From positions 13,870 through 77,869 of the forward strand of contig LUCM01004683.1 in NCBI GenBank assembly GCA_008360955.1: 64,000 nucleotides of DNA, read 5' to 3'. The position numbers were made by a program, and so were the translations under genes. Shown here piece after piece: positions 36,669-49,439 of this stretch. A model generated the notes under the pieces. It worked only from the letters and a program-made list of their open reading frames with translations. It searched no databases and was not told the DNA's origin. Numbering within the stretch: position 1 is the first letter of the stretch; every line of letters starts with the position of its first letter. Origin of the DNA: Fasciolopsis buskii (taxonomy: Eukaryota > Platyhelminthes > Trematoda > Plagiorchiida > Fasciolidae).

Positions 36669-37145
36669 TAACCTCTCCTACCACACACGTCACAAGTCCA
36701 TAAATATTTGCCTTTCTGGAAAGTATGGTCTTTATTGTTTGGTCACATCAACTTGGTTCCACCGTCTCTAATAAACTGGGCTCTTATCCATGCCACGAGC
36801 ATGCGTTCGTCGTTGGTTGGTTTTTTCCGAGGCCACTTGTTGTTGGCAAGATTTGTGGTCACAAACTGGAGTATAATGACCCGAAAGGGACCACCCCTGG
36901 AATGTTGTTTATTGCACACTGATTATTCAGTTGCAAACAGTACCGTAGAAATTGGAACTTGTGTTTATTTTTGATTATGCCAATTTGGTCGCCCACCTGT
37001 TGCTCGAAAGTTTCCTCGAGGGGCTTAGATTTAAATTATTAAATTGTAAAAGTACCTGATTACGTGCAAACGTCTTCACAATCGCATGTACATAGTTTGT
37101 GGTAAAGAGAATTTTCAGTATCAAACGAAACAAAAATTATGTCAC
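36669..37145. other. Gene-free stretch
   Basis: Two overlapping plus frames of 65 and 88 codons with no motif. Confidence 0.45.
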
Positions 37146-37296
37146 AACACCGACGATGGGCAAACGCCCGAGGTTATGAAAGGTTTAGTCCACGGTCAAC
37201 TTCCGCACTTAGCCTCTCTGTTGGTCACAACACCGTCCTTGGGACTGATATGCATGGTTGTTTCATTATTGAAGGAATTGAAAGATGAAAAATAAA
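37146..37296 (+). mobile_element. tRNA-derived SINE with deleted B box
   Basis: ACCGACGATGGGCAAACG head, then an internal deletion that removes the B box, then GTTGGTCACAACACCG and the tail CATTATTGAAGGAATTGAAAG. It could not be transcribed from its own promoter now. Confidence 0.65.
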
Positions 37297-38189
37297 TCCA
37301 CGGATATTTTTCCTTGACCAAGTAAATAAAAATTGAAATTGCAATAAATCCAATGAGATTGGTAGACTCATGTTCAACTATCTTTGGTCGATCAACTGCC
37401 GAGTGATTGGTGTGGCCTTGCAAAATGGAAACGTTCGAGTGACTGTCCACAATATTCCGTGTTATCTCCTCTCACTGTGCCCCTCGCCCTAGACAATGTA
37501 TTATAACCATGATATTTCTACTGGACTTGTGCCTGTCTATGTAGTTATAAACTGGTTGTAGTAGTTTTACACACAGTCATTTTGTAAATCGGTGCGGTTG
37601 ACACTGGTTTGGGAAGTCTACATAAATTTGATCCTCTACTGAAAAGTTTGAGCCTATATAAACTTCAAGTTTTCCGTTACTTTCCATCAATAAATTTTGG
37701 CCTCTAACTAAAACAGGATCTTAGTTTGAACCATGGTGGTCTCGTCGCAGCCCTCATTAGGTTCGCCGGAATAACCGAACCACTTGGGGGTAGACTACCG
37801 TTGCTCCTTGCTATTTAAATCGTGATTACAACTCAGCCTGGCTTAATAAAGGATGCGAATTTACTTGGTCCAATACATGCAGCTGTTTTCACCGGAAAAA
37901 CACTTTCTCGCAGAGAACTTCAGCTTGTAATCCGGCACCCGGATGAAGTTGCACTCGTTAGCTCTACGGAACCCTGAAACATCACGAAGCTCGTCTCATG
38001 CTTTCCATGACAAAATCATCATAATACCTACCGGTAAAATACCCACTGAATTTACCAACATCAGTCGGTAAATAAATGATCAGGCTTGCCGTTCTTGCAA
38101 CTGACTCCTCAGTTGGCTAATCCAGGTGTCGGTGAGAAAATAGGAAAGATGAACGGGAAATCTAGTCTTGACCAACGATCAGTCAGTCA
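37297..38189. other. Gene-free stretch
   Basis: Probably includes the lost 5' part of the LINE at 38190; no frame over 60 codons in the plus direction. Confidence 0.4.
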
Positions 38190-38680
38190 CTCATCATTGG
38201 AGGTCATACGTTTCTAATCCATCTGTTCTCGTTGGATTTTTCCTAATGCTCGCGAATGACCTGATCGGTGTTACTCGAACGGTTTTTCCGTGTCCTATTT
38301 TAATCTTAGGAAGGTTTTAATCATCATTGCATGGTTTGTCCTAGTCGACTGCCGTATTTGTTAGTAAAAGACACTTGTTGATCGTTTCCTTAAATTTTTG
38401 ACTTTTAGTTGTGTACAACTCGATTTGGAAAATTCAGAGTGATTTTTCTCAGATAAATACGCGCATTCATTGTCCAGTCATTCATTTAGTAGTTGATCGT
38501 AATCGGTCCCAAAAAGTTCATTTCAAGGGTTGCGATTACCATGGTACTGGCTCTAATGAAAGTGTTTACCGAATCACCAATGAATCGCAACTAAGTGAAG
38601 CACTTGAAAAAACAAGGATTTTAAACAAATTCATTTGTTTTTTTGTCGTGTTCAATTTAATCAAAAGAAATTAACCATTC
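38190..38680 (+). mobile_element. CR1/Jockey-like LINE relic
   Basis: SVLVGFFLMLANDLIGV (38222-38272) corresponds to the motif B block SVLGP-LF--(Y/F)-NDL. The next frame (38411-38674) reads IQSDFSQINTRIH then VHFKGCDY, SVYRITNESQLSEALEKTR. That is the motif D region, in which a leading-helix DL is followed by a K-C-type block and the LGV loop. The FADD box between them is lost. It lies just before the second copy of a 150-bp repeat (38759). Confidence 0.6.
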
Positions 38681-38758
38681 TTTGTACTTTGTTGACATAT
38701 CTTTTGAAAAATTTCCCGATTTTCAAGCAACAGAAATCGGGGCATTTGCTTTGGGATT

Positions 38759-38900
38759 GAGTGCAAAGTTCCTTGCATCATGGATTTAGTGTCCCTGATA
38801 AGGGCGCATATTTAAATACAATCGTGTTTTGCTGGAACCAGTGAACTATGAAGAACCCTCCATCACTATAGAAATAATGAAAGTCAATAAAATGATAATG
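38759..38900 (+). repeat. Dispersed non-coding repeat R, copy 2
   Basis: Second copy of the repeat at 36093, same orientation, about 2.7 kb away and roughly 80% identical by eye. It follows a CR1-like LINE relic within 80 bp, so it might be part of that element's 3' end. Confidence 0.7.
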
Positions 38901-41128
38901 TGGTCGGCAGTTTTTCGTGTAAAAAACCTGAATTCGACTAATACTAAAAGGGGTATGCCAATTTCATCAACGGTTGTTTTGGTGTAAATTTGCCAATGTT
39001 CGACTCAAAGGGGATTTTTCGTTGGTTACAAAGAAGACAAGTTGACTTGTCATTTTACTTTCCCGTGAGCTTCAAATCTAGAAAAATTATGAAGTTGGAA
39101 ATACACAATATGAATAAGATAGTTGAACTACTGAATTTTTCATGGTTCGGCCAAACCAAATCTAATAGGGTTGTCGTTAGGCTGATAGTAGTTCGTTCCG
39201 TAAAGGTGTTCAAATTCAGAAGAGATTTATATTTGTTGCTTACGATTCCTAACAAAACTTACGTAGCTGTGAAAAGTTCCCTTTCGCTTTTTAAAGGTCT
39301 TTTACTGGAATGGATTGTTCGTCGTTTGTCCAACTCAGGCGCATGTTGTTTGATGATAATACTGCCAAACTGGATGTTCATCCGACAAGATGACACTCTC
39401 ATCTGTTCAATATTATAACTAATCAAGCTGACTAGAAGTACTGGCATGTTCTGGGCCCACGTGATTTTGGATTGATTCACTAGTCTGCAGTCATTTAGCT
39501 GGTGGAGGTGAAACCAAACGCCCAAAACAATACTGCTACAATCCCGACTAACTGACATACGTTAAGTCTACACACACGCATCCAACCGATCAGTTAAGCC
39601 GACGAGTATCCGCAGAACCAAGCTATTCGGTCAGTGGCTCGTTAAGGATGTGGGATATCCGCATTTTAGTGATTTGGATGAAGCTTGAATAGTAAACGTA
39701 GTAAAATCGAAGCAGACTGACGGAAAATAGTCGAAGAGCCGATAACGTACATAGCACCAGGTATGTTGAAAAGTCGTTCCTTCATTAATTCGATTCTGCT
39801 ATCTCGTCGACATTATGTATTCTCTATTGCTTGACGTGGGGTTTACTGTATATCTGATTCGAACCCATTACATTCTGATTGAATCCCTTAGTCTAACTCT
39901 AACTAGTAATTAGGATTTATTTCTTCCCACCTAGATACGGTCACCTGAGAATCACGAATAAGTTTGAAATTGCTGGAACTTTTTAATGACAAATCATACA
40001 GTTAATCTTCTCTGGCTGAACCCGCCTGGTTAGAAGTGCCCGAAATTTGTTCCGCATAGGTACTACACACAACGATTTCGATTTCGATACAGTCTTTTCT
40101 AGGCTTTTCATTGATCGTTTATATATTTTAAAGATTTATAAAGGATAAAATGTAATTTGGTCACGCTTTTCTGTTGCTTGCATAAGTGTTACTCGCCGAT
40201 ACTATGACGTATCCAACGTAAAAAGAAAATACTAAAACCCGTAAACGTTGTGAATTCAATTAAAGCTTGCGGTTTTTTGTTGTTAGCGTCAGATTGCACT
40301 GTGGTTAGTTGCAAACGCATGACCTTGGTTATCAGGATGAAGTTAGCGACGTATGAAACCCGATGACCGGATGGAACGTGCAGTTAGCACGTACTTGACA
40401 GAGGGTAAGAGTAAACTTAGGTAGTCTATCCGAGGTTAAAATTTACAACGGATTCATAGGGCTTGTGTACTGCCAGGCCTATTTTCGCTTTTTGCTTTCG
40501 TTCATGATTTTCGTCTCTCCACGAATTTTTTGGTAACCGTTGAAAAAATGAGAGTCTACGGACGAAATAATTCTTTGTTTCCATCTGCATCATTCGAACA
40601 AGGTTGATTGAATCTCTTAGTTAGCATTTGGACGTGATTACCGTGAACTAAATTGTCATTTGGACGCATCAGAACTACGGAACAAGTGTTGTGCGCTCTG
40701 TGACGACCGGTGAACATACTGTGAAGTTTCCGGTGGATGACCGTCATAAAGAAATGTAAGCACCTGTTAGGTGTATACTTAGAAGTCTTTCTTCTTATAC
40801 CTATTTTGTAGGCGATAGTAATGCCAATTAGCCTGGAATGATCTCGATTGCAACCGTAAAATCAATTAAACGTAAAAAAATTAAATCCTAATGAAGCCCA
40901 CAAATCGAAAATCTTGTCAGGAAGAACTCACCGTTTATCCTAGTCTATATTCATAACCGTTACCCGACTAGCTTGCTCAACGGAAGCATTTGTTTCACGA
41001 GATATTCGATCCACAATGGTCTCGCTATAGCAGCTCTGAATTTCTCTGTCAACATCATTTAACTGTTCTCTTTTGGGATTCTCTGATCAGTTTTAGCCTC
41101 TGTTCGCTGTTGCAATCAGTTAAAATTA
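38901..41128. other. Gene-free stretch
   Basis: A 142-codon basic, Lys/Arg/Val-rich frame (38990-39418) has no known domain; it may be retrotransposon-derived. Confidence 0.4.
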
Positions 41129-42480
41129 TTGAAGTTTAAAAACCCTATTAGTTCTCATCCTGGACGGGGACCACGCAATGCTCAGCCTCAAACATCTAAT
41201 CCATCCGGAAGAAGCAAGCGTGCTAGCTGGTGGCCAGGCTTCAAATGCACATCTCCCGCCAAGATATCGGTTCCAGCATCGTTGAGCATCAACATCCGTC
41301 CCCCGCTTACAAAAATTGTCTGATCTGCCCCGCGTACTCCAACCACCAATTCATGTTTACAGTTCTGTTACCTGTGTACAAGAATCGCGGCTAAACTCGG
41401 ATATTGCCGATTCCCTATTGTTGATAGACAGCTTCAGACTCCATAGGCAGGACAGTTTCGGAAAAGGAGAAGACAAGAGGTGGTGTGGTAACACACAAAC
41501 TTGTGGTTTGGCAAGCCCGAAGTAATTTATATGTACTCGCTAAACGGAATTGACTGTCTCGTAAAACAGTTTCATCCTAGGTTTTCTCGGCATACCAGTG
41601 ATATCATAAAGAACTTATATATTGCCCCATTTATCTCGCGATAAAACATCACATCTTTTTCGACTCTATTTTATCATTTATTATTCCTCTTCTTGAGGAT
41701 AATCTGCATATTATTGTAGGTGATTTCAATCATGCATCTACCCTACCGCTGACTGTGTTTGATGTGACTGGCTCCTGCGTTTCTCTCACCAGAGGCGATT
41801 CCATTTTAGATAGAGTCATTACCAATCACTCTGATTCCTATTCCCTAAAACTGCGTACTCCAATTTCAAGTAGCGATCATTGTTTGCTTCCGTTGAGGCC
41901 AAAGATATACTCTCGGTCGGTTTTCCATTTATTCTGATAAACAAATCGAAATTCGCCTTCGTAATTTTCCCCAAAACAACCTTATTCTTCTTCAGATATC
42001 TTTTTCATACATATCTGTTTGTTATTCTCTTGAATCTTTCGTTAATGACATTGTCAGATGTTTCACACAGAGACGACCACTGTGACCTTTGATATCTCCT
42101 GTTCCCTATATGTCACCTTCCTTATTTATCACATGTGTGAGTCTTGAGAGGCATCGATGAAATCGATACATTACGCCTTCCTAGACTGTTCGCACGCTTT
42201 CGTTACAGTTGGTTAACAATTCAGGCGTCTTTCAGGGTGCTGTTTCTTTTTTACCATATCTCTTCTCTACTTACATCAATGACTTATTATTCAGCTCTCC
42301 ATGTTGGCTGTTTAAGTATTGCCCTATCTCAAGCCGTTTCGAGCAACAATGACTTACAATTTTTTCAAAACTTATCTTACATCTAAGATTTCTCCTTGGA
42401 AGTGTTGATTTCTTGGTATATCTAGCGGATTTTATTGATAAAAATGAGAAGCGAACTTCGCACATTTTTACCTGCGTAAA
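41129..42480 (+). mobile_element. CR1/Jockey-like LINE relic with endonuclease and RT
   Basis: The most complete LINE of this type here. APE endonuclease parts: VQESRLNSDIADSLL with FRLHRQDS (about 41370-41450); IIVGDFNH with GDFNH at 41719-41733; SLTRGDSILDRVITNHSDS; and the catalytic SDH (41872-41880). The reverse transcriptase follows: SGVFQGAVSFLPYLFSTY then INDL (42221-42286), and further on SSNNDLQFFQN (about 42340). Frameshifts and stops separate the parts, so it is inactive. The stretch 42567-43072 may be its C-terminal part but has no firm motif. Confidence 0.7.
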
Positions 42481-45429
42481 GAATCCACGAGAATAGCTAT
42501 TTCAAATCAGAAGGCCTCGACAGTACAAAGTGAAATGAAGCACCGTCTACCGTTTTCAATATCATTGTGTTTTCCAAACCCTATTTATTGTCCCCCTGTT
42601 CGTTTCTCAGATTTACTGAAATTCTTTGTCGGGGGCTGTCAATTATTAGCCGTGTACCTATCACACCGCTCGGGGAATTGCCATTAAACTGTGTTCAGCA
42701 CTTATCCGCATGTGAAATGTTTGTCCATAGAATACTTTCAGGTCCCATACATACTCTGCGCAACGATCTTTCAAAGTAGCACTTTCATATTTCAACAAGG
42801 TCAACTTTTCGTTCTATACGCTCTAGAAACGATATTTATGCAAACTTCATTGTTCTGTCGATTGCACGTATCTTTACAAATCGTGACCAATTTTCAGTCG
42901 ACTTCCTAAACCAATTCTCTGAATTGCTGAAATCAGTCAGTTGACGAACATCTTTTTTCTTCCATTTTTTAAGTTGATCAGGGCAACAATTTTCTTGTTT
43001 TTTATCACCGTTTTTTGACCGAAATGCGACATTTATAGATCCAAAGTTCCATTTTGACACAATACAATACATATCTAAATAAGTTGAAAGTAATCATTTA
43101 CGGATTGGGATATTTTATGTTAACCGGGGTTCGACAACTACTGATGGTCTCCAATAGGATAATTTGCATTTCGGATCGATCTTGATACATGCCGAAGTTA
43201 GCCTCAAATCAAGGTCATTCAAGCGCGTTGCGTTAAACGGTCACTTTGTTATCCGGGCTCTGAGACAATGAGCTAGAAACAGTGGTTAGCTTTGGTACCG
43301 TAATTTAGGGAATAAAATATTTTGGTCGAGTTAATTTTTTCCTAGCTTATCCAGCACTTTAAACCAATGAAAGTAAACATTTGTTTAAAAAAGCGGGAAA
43401 ACTAAACTAGACGGATATCCTTTGTGCAGGAAATCAATCGCATCCGAAATTGAACACAAAGGTATTTAGAGCTCTGTTAAAATTTTACGACTGATGTATT
43501 TGTTTTAATCCTGAGGCAGATTATTACCAATGTGGTTTATAGATATTCAAATGCCTTGCACGCCAGTGGACAGAGAACATGGATCAATCCCACAATAAAG
43601 CACGGAAGATGATTACCCCGCTCAGTTGGAGAAAATGTTGTGTGCACTAATTCGACTACTCACTACGTCTCCCGTTGCATGCTTGGCGAATAGTGACTTG
43701 TAAAACGCTTTTAGACAATATATTTCGAGCAGAAAATTCTTCGAAAAAGTTGTCCTACTTTTCCGTATCCATCCAAAATGTTTAGTGCTACACGAATACA
43801 ATGCATCAGTCCGTTTCAGCTGATCGAAACAAAGTTCGTTGTTGATGGCGGAAAGTATCTTTCAATGCTAAGAAAATATACAATATAAAAAGACAGTTTC
43901 AATGAAGAAAGCTTCATTTTGTCCTCCAGCAAACATAGTTTATTGGGCAGGGTGGCTTTTTGCAACTTAACAAAAGTCCCGTAAAAGCAAGCCTTGTTCT
44001 GTATTAAGTTCCGTATGAAAGATAACACAAACTGAATCTTGGTGTTATCCGAAGTTCCGTGTCCTGTAGAAATTATTAGATGTGGTAACTAAGCATTCGA
44101 TGTTAACGTCAAAGTTATAAAACCTGTTGGAGTATAGAATAAAACCAATCTCATACGGGAGTTTCTGGATGCCACGTCATATGGATCAGAATATTGCAGA
44201 AATAAAGTGACGGGTCCATCGATATCCAGCATTTACGATTTACTCCTAGCAGTACAAATGCCAAATTGTTATATGCTGATCTCGCTTCGTTTCCCTATCA
44301 AGCTAGTAATTCACCATGTTTGTGACATAATGACGACGACTAAAATGGAATATCATTCAAATTTCTGGTATATGCTCTCATTAGATGATACCAAAATCTT
44401 ACATCTCATTATCGAAAAGCTTCGCCATTTCTCGCTAAATAATACATACCCAAGGACAAAAATTTACCGCCTGATGCTGTTACATACCGGAGCGAAAAAG
44501 TATTCACATGACGCTTGTTTCGCGAGTTTGGGTAACATCTGTATTTCCACACTTCCCGTTGTGACGAGGAAACCGAAGACGCCAAGAATGTTACTGAATG
44601 CTGTCATCGGCACATTCCTCATTTTAGCCAGTGCTGTGATGTTCCATTTAATGGAAATCTGTTGAGATCTACAGCATTCCGAGGTGGGCACCACAAAGCC
44701 GAATCGAGCCGGTGAACTTCGACTGGCCGGCAAATCCTAAGTCATTGAGCTGTCGTACACCAAATGTCGAATATGACTTAACCAATTGAATGTCCAGTTT
44801 TTCGCAAATAACATACTATCTTATCCCCAAGGCCTGGTCTGTGTGACTGTTCACTGGGTTCATTCTAGTTGGATCAATGATTTGTTGATGAATACCATGT
44901 TCAATTACAATTCAATTGCGGCAGTCAAATGTGAGTCGGATTTACCCTGTCAAAATTTCTGTTTAGGCCATATTTTATGAATATCAGTCTCAACAATTTC
45001 TGCCGAAATGTATTCAATTTGCTACTCAATTCAATATGTAAATTTTCTCAGCGTGTACTGGGCGTATTCTGTTGTCCATTTTGAAGTGGAAACAAATGTC
45101 GAACCGCTGAATTCTTGTGGTCGAAAGATCATTTGAGAACTTCCATCTAACCGGAAGTGTTTCGTTATAGTAGCTGCCTACGTAATGAACGGTAATTGTT
45201 TTAGCAGCTGACCTAAATAAGTTAATTCATTTCTGATGTTTCCTTCTGCACAGACGGAAGTTACAGAATGTGTGATCAGCATTACATTCCTAGATGAAAA
45301 GATCGAACAAATTGTCCTCCGCTCGACTTTACTCTTTGCCGGTATACTGCACATGACAGTTTCGAGACTCTCATTTAAAATTGAACCATCGTTGGTCCAG
45401 TTTACTGGTTGAAAGAAAGATCAGGTTTT
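42481..45429. other. Long stretch without a supported gene
   Basis: The left 600 bp may be the tail of the LINE at 41.1 kb. A 152-codon plus frame (44207-44665) and an 89-codon minus frame (44464-44733) overlap. The minus one has a faint receptor TM6 flavour (KMRNVPMTAF then GVFGFLV). Confidence 0.35.
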
Positions 45430-45600
45430 CTTTTATCTTTAGCTTCCTTCATTAATGAAACCACAATGTAAATCAGTTTTCAGGATGGGGGCCACGGCCA
45501 GTAGGGGGCTGCCAAGTGGGGAAGTTGACCGGTGGTGGGAGGATTCGAACCCGCGACTCCCACATCCAAACGCCGCGACCTTATCTGTTTGGTCACCCCA
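45430..45600 (-). mobile_element. tRNA-derived SINE, well preserved, minus strand
   Basis: Tail complement TTTTATCTTTAGCTTCC, body GGGGGCCACGGCCAG, B box GGATTCGAACC (45541-45551), head ending GTTTGGTCACC. About 170 bp. Confidence 0.8.
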
Positions 45601-45869
45601 GACTAGAGTCTGTAAAACAATTCCAGCCCTCCCTAGAACACTCCGATTGCTGCCCATGTTGAAGTCAGCTCGTAAATGTGTGGTCACACGTAATTTTTCT
45701 TATTTCATGGTTGCCGAACTTTGTTTGAAAAAACAACGATTTGTTGGCTCATACGTTTTAATGGACATGATCATAATCCCCTATTAGTTTATTTTCAAAT
45801 GCACTGATAACATTGTAATCGCACTACATATTTGGTGAACCCGAGCTTTGCCTAGACAAACTCAACTTG

Positions 45870-46190
45870 TTTTCTCCTCCCGATGCAATGGATACTGTTT
45901 GGGCACTTGTCGGTCTCACAAGATATCCGATGGTGAAACTGCCCGCATTCAGCCCCACCAATCTCAGATTTTGGTTTCATCGAGTCGAGACCGTTTTCAA
46001 TTAACATCGCGTTAGCAGCGAGCGCACCCAATATTTCTTTGCTGTCCAAGCCCTTGGTTTGGAGCCGCGGTCGAGATCGAAGATTCGCTTGTATTCACAC
46101 TCGTGCAGGTACCTTTGGAATGCGACTATTCTGATACTCGGAATTTGACGTCTGTCATCTGGTACGGTGAGAAGATACTGGAAAATACTG
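45870..46190 (+). mobile_element. Ty3/Gypsy-type gag relic
   Basis: Reads VKLPAFSPTNLRFWF then HRVETVFN and a stop (about 45928-45990), the conserved start of Gypsy gag (KLP-F-P--P--WF-(Q/R)VE--F). YFFAVQAL follows, and in another frame VEIED (about 46065). The frame with RYLWNATIL fits the next gag helix. No pol domain was found near it, so it looks like a fragment. Confidence 0.5.
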
Positions 46191-49100
46191 TGCAAGTGAG
46201 AAACGGTAGAGGTGAATACACTTCACATCGAATGGTTTTTTCTCGTGCAAAATTAGAACAATCGAATAAAAGTGCCTTTTTTGGTAATGAGAAGCAACAT
46301 ATCATTGTGAGATAGTCTTTAGTGGATCGATTGATGGCTCCGTAAAGTGGACGCCGATTCGGTGATTCCGAGTTCGGATCACAATGATGATTCCAAACAG
46401 AAGACCCCATCCTATTTCAGTGTGACCAGATTGGCCGGTAGCTAAGGAGAAAGAAACGTGTTCCTCCACTTACGAATCCTGGTAGAAGTTGAAACTGTCA
46501 AGAACTAAGCCCATTATTGCTAGCTAGGAGTTGTTTATTTTATAACTTGTAAGATAAAATTGGATTCGAATCGAGATTCTACAGATTCGGCAAATGTTGA
46601 TAGTGGGATCCTTTGAGAAGACTGGTGAGTGAACACATATTTGTAGCCACTTTGATCCGCAATGTATTCATTTGTTTTTGTTGATGATGATGACGAGTAT
46701 GATGTTGATGATGGTGATTGTGTATCACCAATTCGGGAATCGCGATTTATCCTTCGATTTCGGCCAGAAATGGAAAACTGAAAAACCCAAACTCATCATC
46801 GTTTGTGACATCCACTTCAAGTGAATGAATGTGTGGGTTATTGTTTGGTACTTCAGAAATGGATCAGTAAGACCCAGGAAAAAGATTTGCTTCCGAATAG
46901 GAGGTTACTCGTATTGAAATATTTATCATGACGACCCATTCGTCCGTTTATTTGTTTTACTGCTGGTATCATGTGATCACAACTGGGCATTTTGGACAAT
47001 TTCATCTCATTTCCTAGTGGAGTTTCTAACTGGCCGGGCCCAGTTCGAATACAAATCACATCTTGTCTACATCCCCGGGGATTTTTTTAGCTTGATCCGA
47101 TGTCGCTAACCAAATAGGTCACGTGTGTTTAGGATTACCGGTCGACATTCACTTGCTGCCACGTCTTCTTGTGCCTCTTCTTACCAAATGCGCGGACAAA
47201 TTAGTTCCGGACAAGTAGAACTGTCATTTCGGTGGCCTGTTGCCTAAAGCGAGCCTATGATGTGGATGTGTGGCCCATTTTCTCTTTTTTCGAGTGTCCA
47301 AGTTCCGCTTTGCCCTGTCTGTAATGTTTTTGCACCGATCATTTGCTTCGAAATATTTACACAATCAGTGATTTGTGCCCAAGCTCTTCGCTCGAATCGT
47401 GCGATTTGGTCAATTGTATGTGAGGAATCTTATTACGTTCAGAATTCTAATATTTATTCGGCAAAATCAGTACATGTTCTATGCCCCTATCACAACTTTG
47501 TTCGCAGATGTGTAGAGTGAGTGACATAAATATCGTGAGTAGAAATGCCTGATATTTCTCTAGGTCCATAGTAGTATTGGATATCAAAGCAAAGGGCTTC
47601 CATGAAGTACAATCGCATTTAGAGATATGCAAGTGTGTGTGTGCTAATGATGACCTTGCATCAACCAAACAATGTTGATAGCTCAATCCGTATGAGCTTC
47701 GTTCCTAAGAAATGTACGTATTCCGTGAGCAAAAGCAACATGTGAATCACAGCAACTCATCCCATCTCTTTTGCTGCAATTTGCAAGTTGGAAACAATAC
47801 TCTTTCTAGACACAAGCAACAATCTGGAAACTCTGTATGGTAACATTATCTGTTGTGTACCACTTGGAAAATTAAGGCCTTACCGCATGTGTAGCAATAA
47901 GGGACGAAAAAAAAGTCACACCTTGCCTACCGAACATCTTATTACCACGGACGAGAAGCAGGGCATCATTCAGGCATTCATTCGCTTTGCTTTGATCTGA
48001 ACAATTCAAATTGGCAACATTCGCGGACGCAAAATCCATGCCAGCCTGTAGTTGGCGCCTAAAATCAAAATGTTGCATCTCATCAAGGACTTCTTAAGAG
48101 TGTAATGTTGTGTATATCCGAAAATTGAAGAATGTTTAATGCAAGAATGATGTGTTTACATTGAACATGACTTCTCGAACAATATGATCAAACTGACCAC
48201 TTCTCCATCCTGATTTCTTAACATACCATATTACAAGTAGAACATTGGGTCATTTAATTTGTAGACACGTTGTTTAGGTGAATATTGTTTTCTGTATCTG
48301 GAGCAAACGTTGGAATCCCGTGAATTGTAGCTCGTTGTGTTCAGTTCACACCCCGAATTAACCAGCATCCGTACCGGTGGTTGCTAAACCATGCCCTAGG
48401 CAAGTTCAGACACACTAAAAGGAATTTTGATTTGGAATGTTAACCGATCATGATTTGAGCACCCTCTCACAGTGTGGTTATCATTTCTCGTTGACATCAT
48501 GTTCATGCTCCGACCGAGTGCAATAATGGTAAACGTGATATTGTCACTGGTCCATCAGTCAGAACTATGAAAAATGAAAAACTTCACTTTGACATTCCGG
48601 CCTTGACCTAAGCAGCCCTTGTCGGGAAACGGTTTCAGCCCGTGACTGCAAAGTAGGAAGACAAGTCTAGAGTAAAGTCAAGTCAAACGCTTCTTCTATG
48701 CATCCGCATGTGAATGAATTCTAAGCTCGAAACCATGCTTTTATAGCTGCCATTGCTTCTCAACATTTTTGGGATTGGTTATTGCAAGGAAACACGGAGG
48801 GTAACGCAAAGTGAAAATGTTCTCATTTACGCATACAAAAGTCTCATCAACAGGGCAGAAACATGGTTCCGTCTTCAGGCTATCAGCTGGAAAATGGTGT
48901 ACCGCTGGTATTACGAAAATAACCTCTAGTGAAATTCCAGTCCTATGCATACAAATCGTATTCAGTTCAGCAAAATTTAGGTTCTATTTGCCCGCTTTCA
49001 CTCACCTAAACTAAAGCCTTTGGGAAAATGTGTTCATTGCTAGGTGCAGGCATGCCCCGGGTGGCGAATGGTTGGGACGGAGTAAGTCGAACTGGACATA

Positions 49101-49439
49101 CCAATGCGACTGGTGTTTTAAAGTTCGGGTAACTCGAGGAGGTCGGGACGAGTGACTCGTTGCCATAACTGACCGCGATGTGGACAATTCTCGTTTCATC
49201 TCATGCTAATTATGAAGTACTGTTTTCTCTCCAAAGCTAACGGTTATTTTCGCCAATATATAACTGTGATTTTGTATTAGACAACAGGAGCACTTTCTTT
49301 TGCCGATGGAAAATAATGAATAGTAGGCCGCTACTGTCGTGCAACTCATTGGCTCAGCAACAACCATTTCTTACTGACTAGGGAATGCTGCTGTGTTTTG
49401 TATGACCATTCTATGAAGATGGCAGGAAATTTCGAACTA
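46191..49439. other. Long gene-free stretch
   Basis: Contains the GAT repeat frame at 46662-46781 and a perfect donor GTGAGT at 46624. No other signal was recognised. Confidence 0.4.
46681..46720. repeat. Imperfect GAT trinucleotide repeat
   Basis: GATGATGATGACGAG then GATGTTGATGATGGTGAT. In one frame it encodes VDDDDEYDVDDGD inside a 39-codon ATG frame (46662-46781). Confidence 0.8.

Noticed and set aside
44207..44665. 152-codon plus-strand frame
   Set aside because: A frame of this length is expected about once by chance in 64 kb of this composition, and no motif is present.
44464..44733. Minus-strand frame with a receptor TM6-like stretch (KMRNVPMTAF, GVFGFLV)
   Set aside because: No CWxP, no neighbouring TM segments, and an equally long frame on the other strand; too weak to list as a gene.
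46109..46306. A 198-bp acceptor-to-donor frame reading like half an Ig domain (VPLECDYS, VIWYGEK)
   Set aside because: The upstream DNA reads as Gypsy gag, and an alternative frame of the same bases continues the gag helix better. There is no second Ig cysteine.
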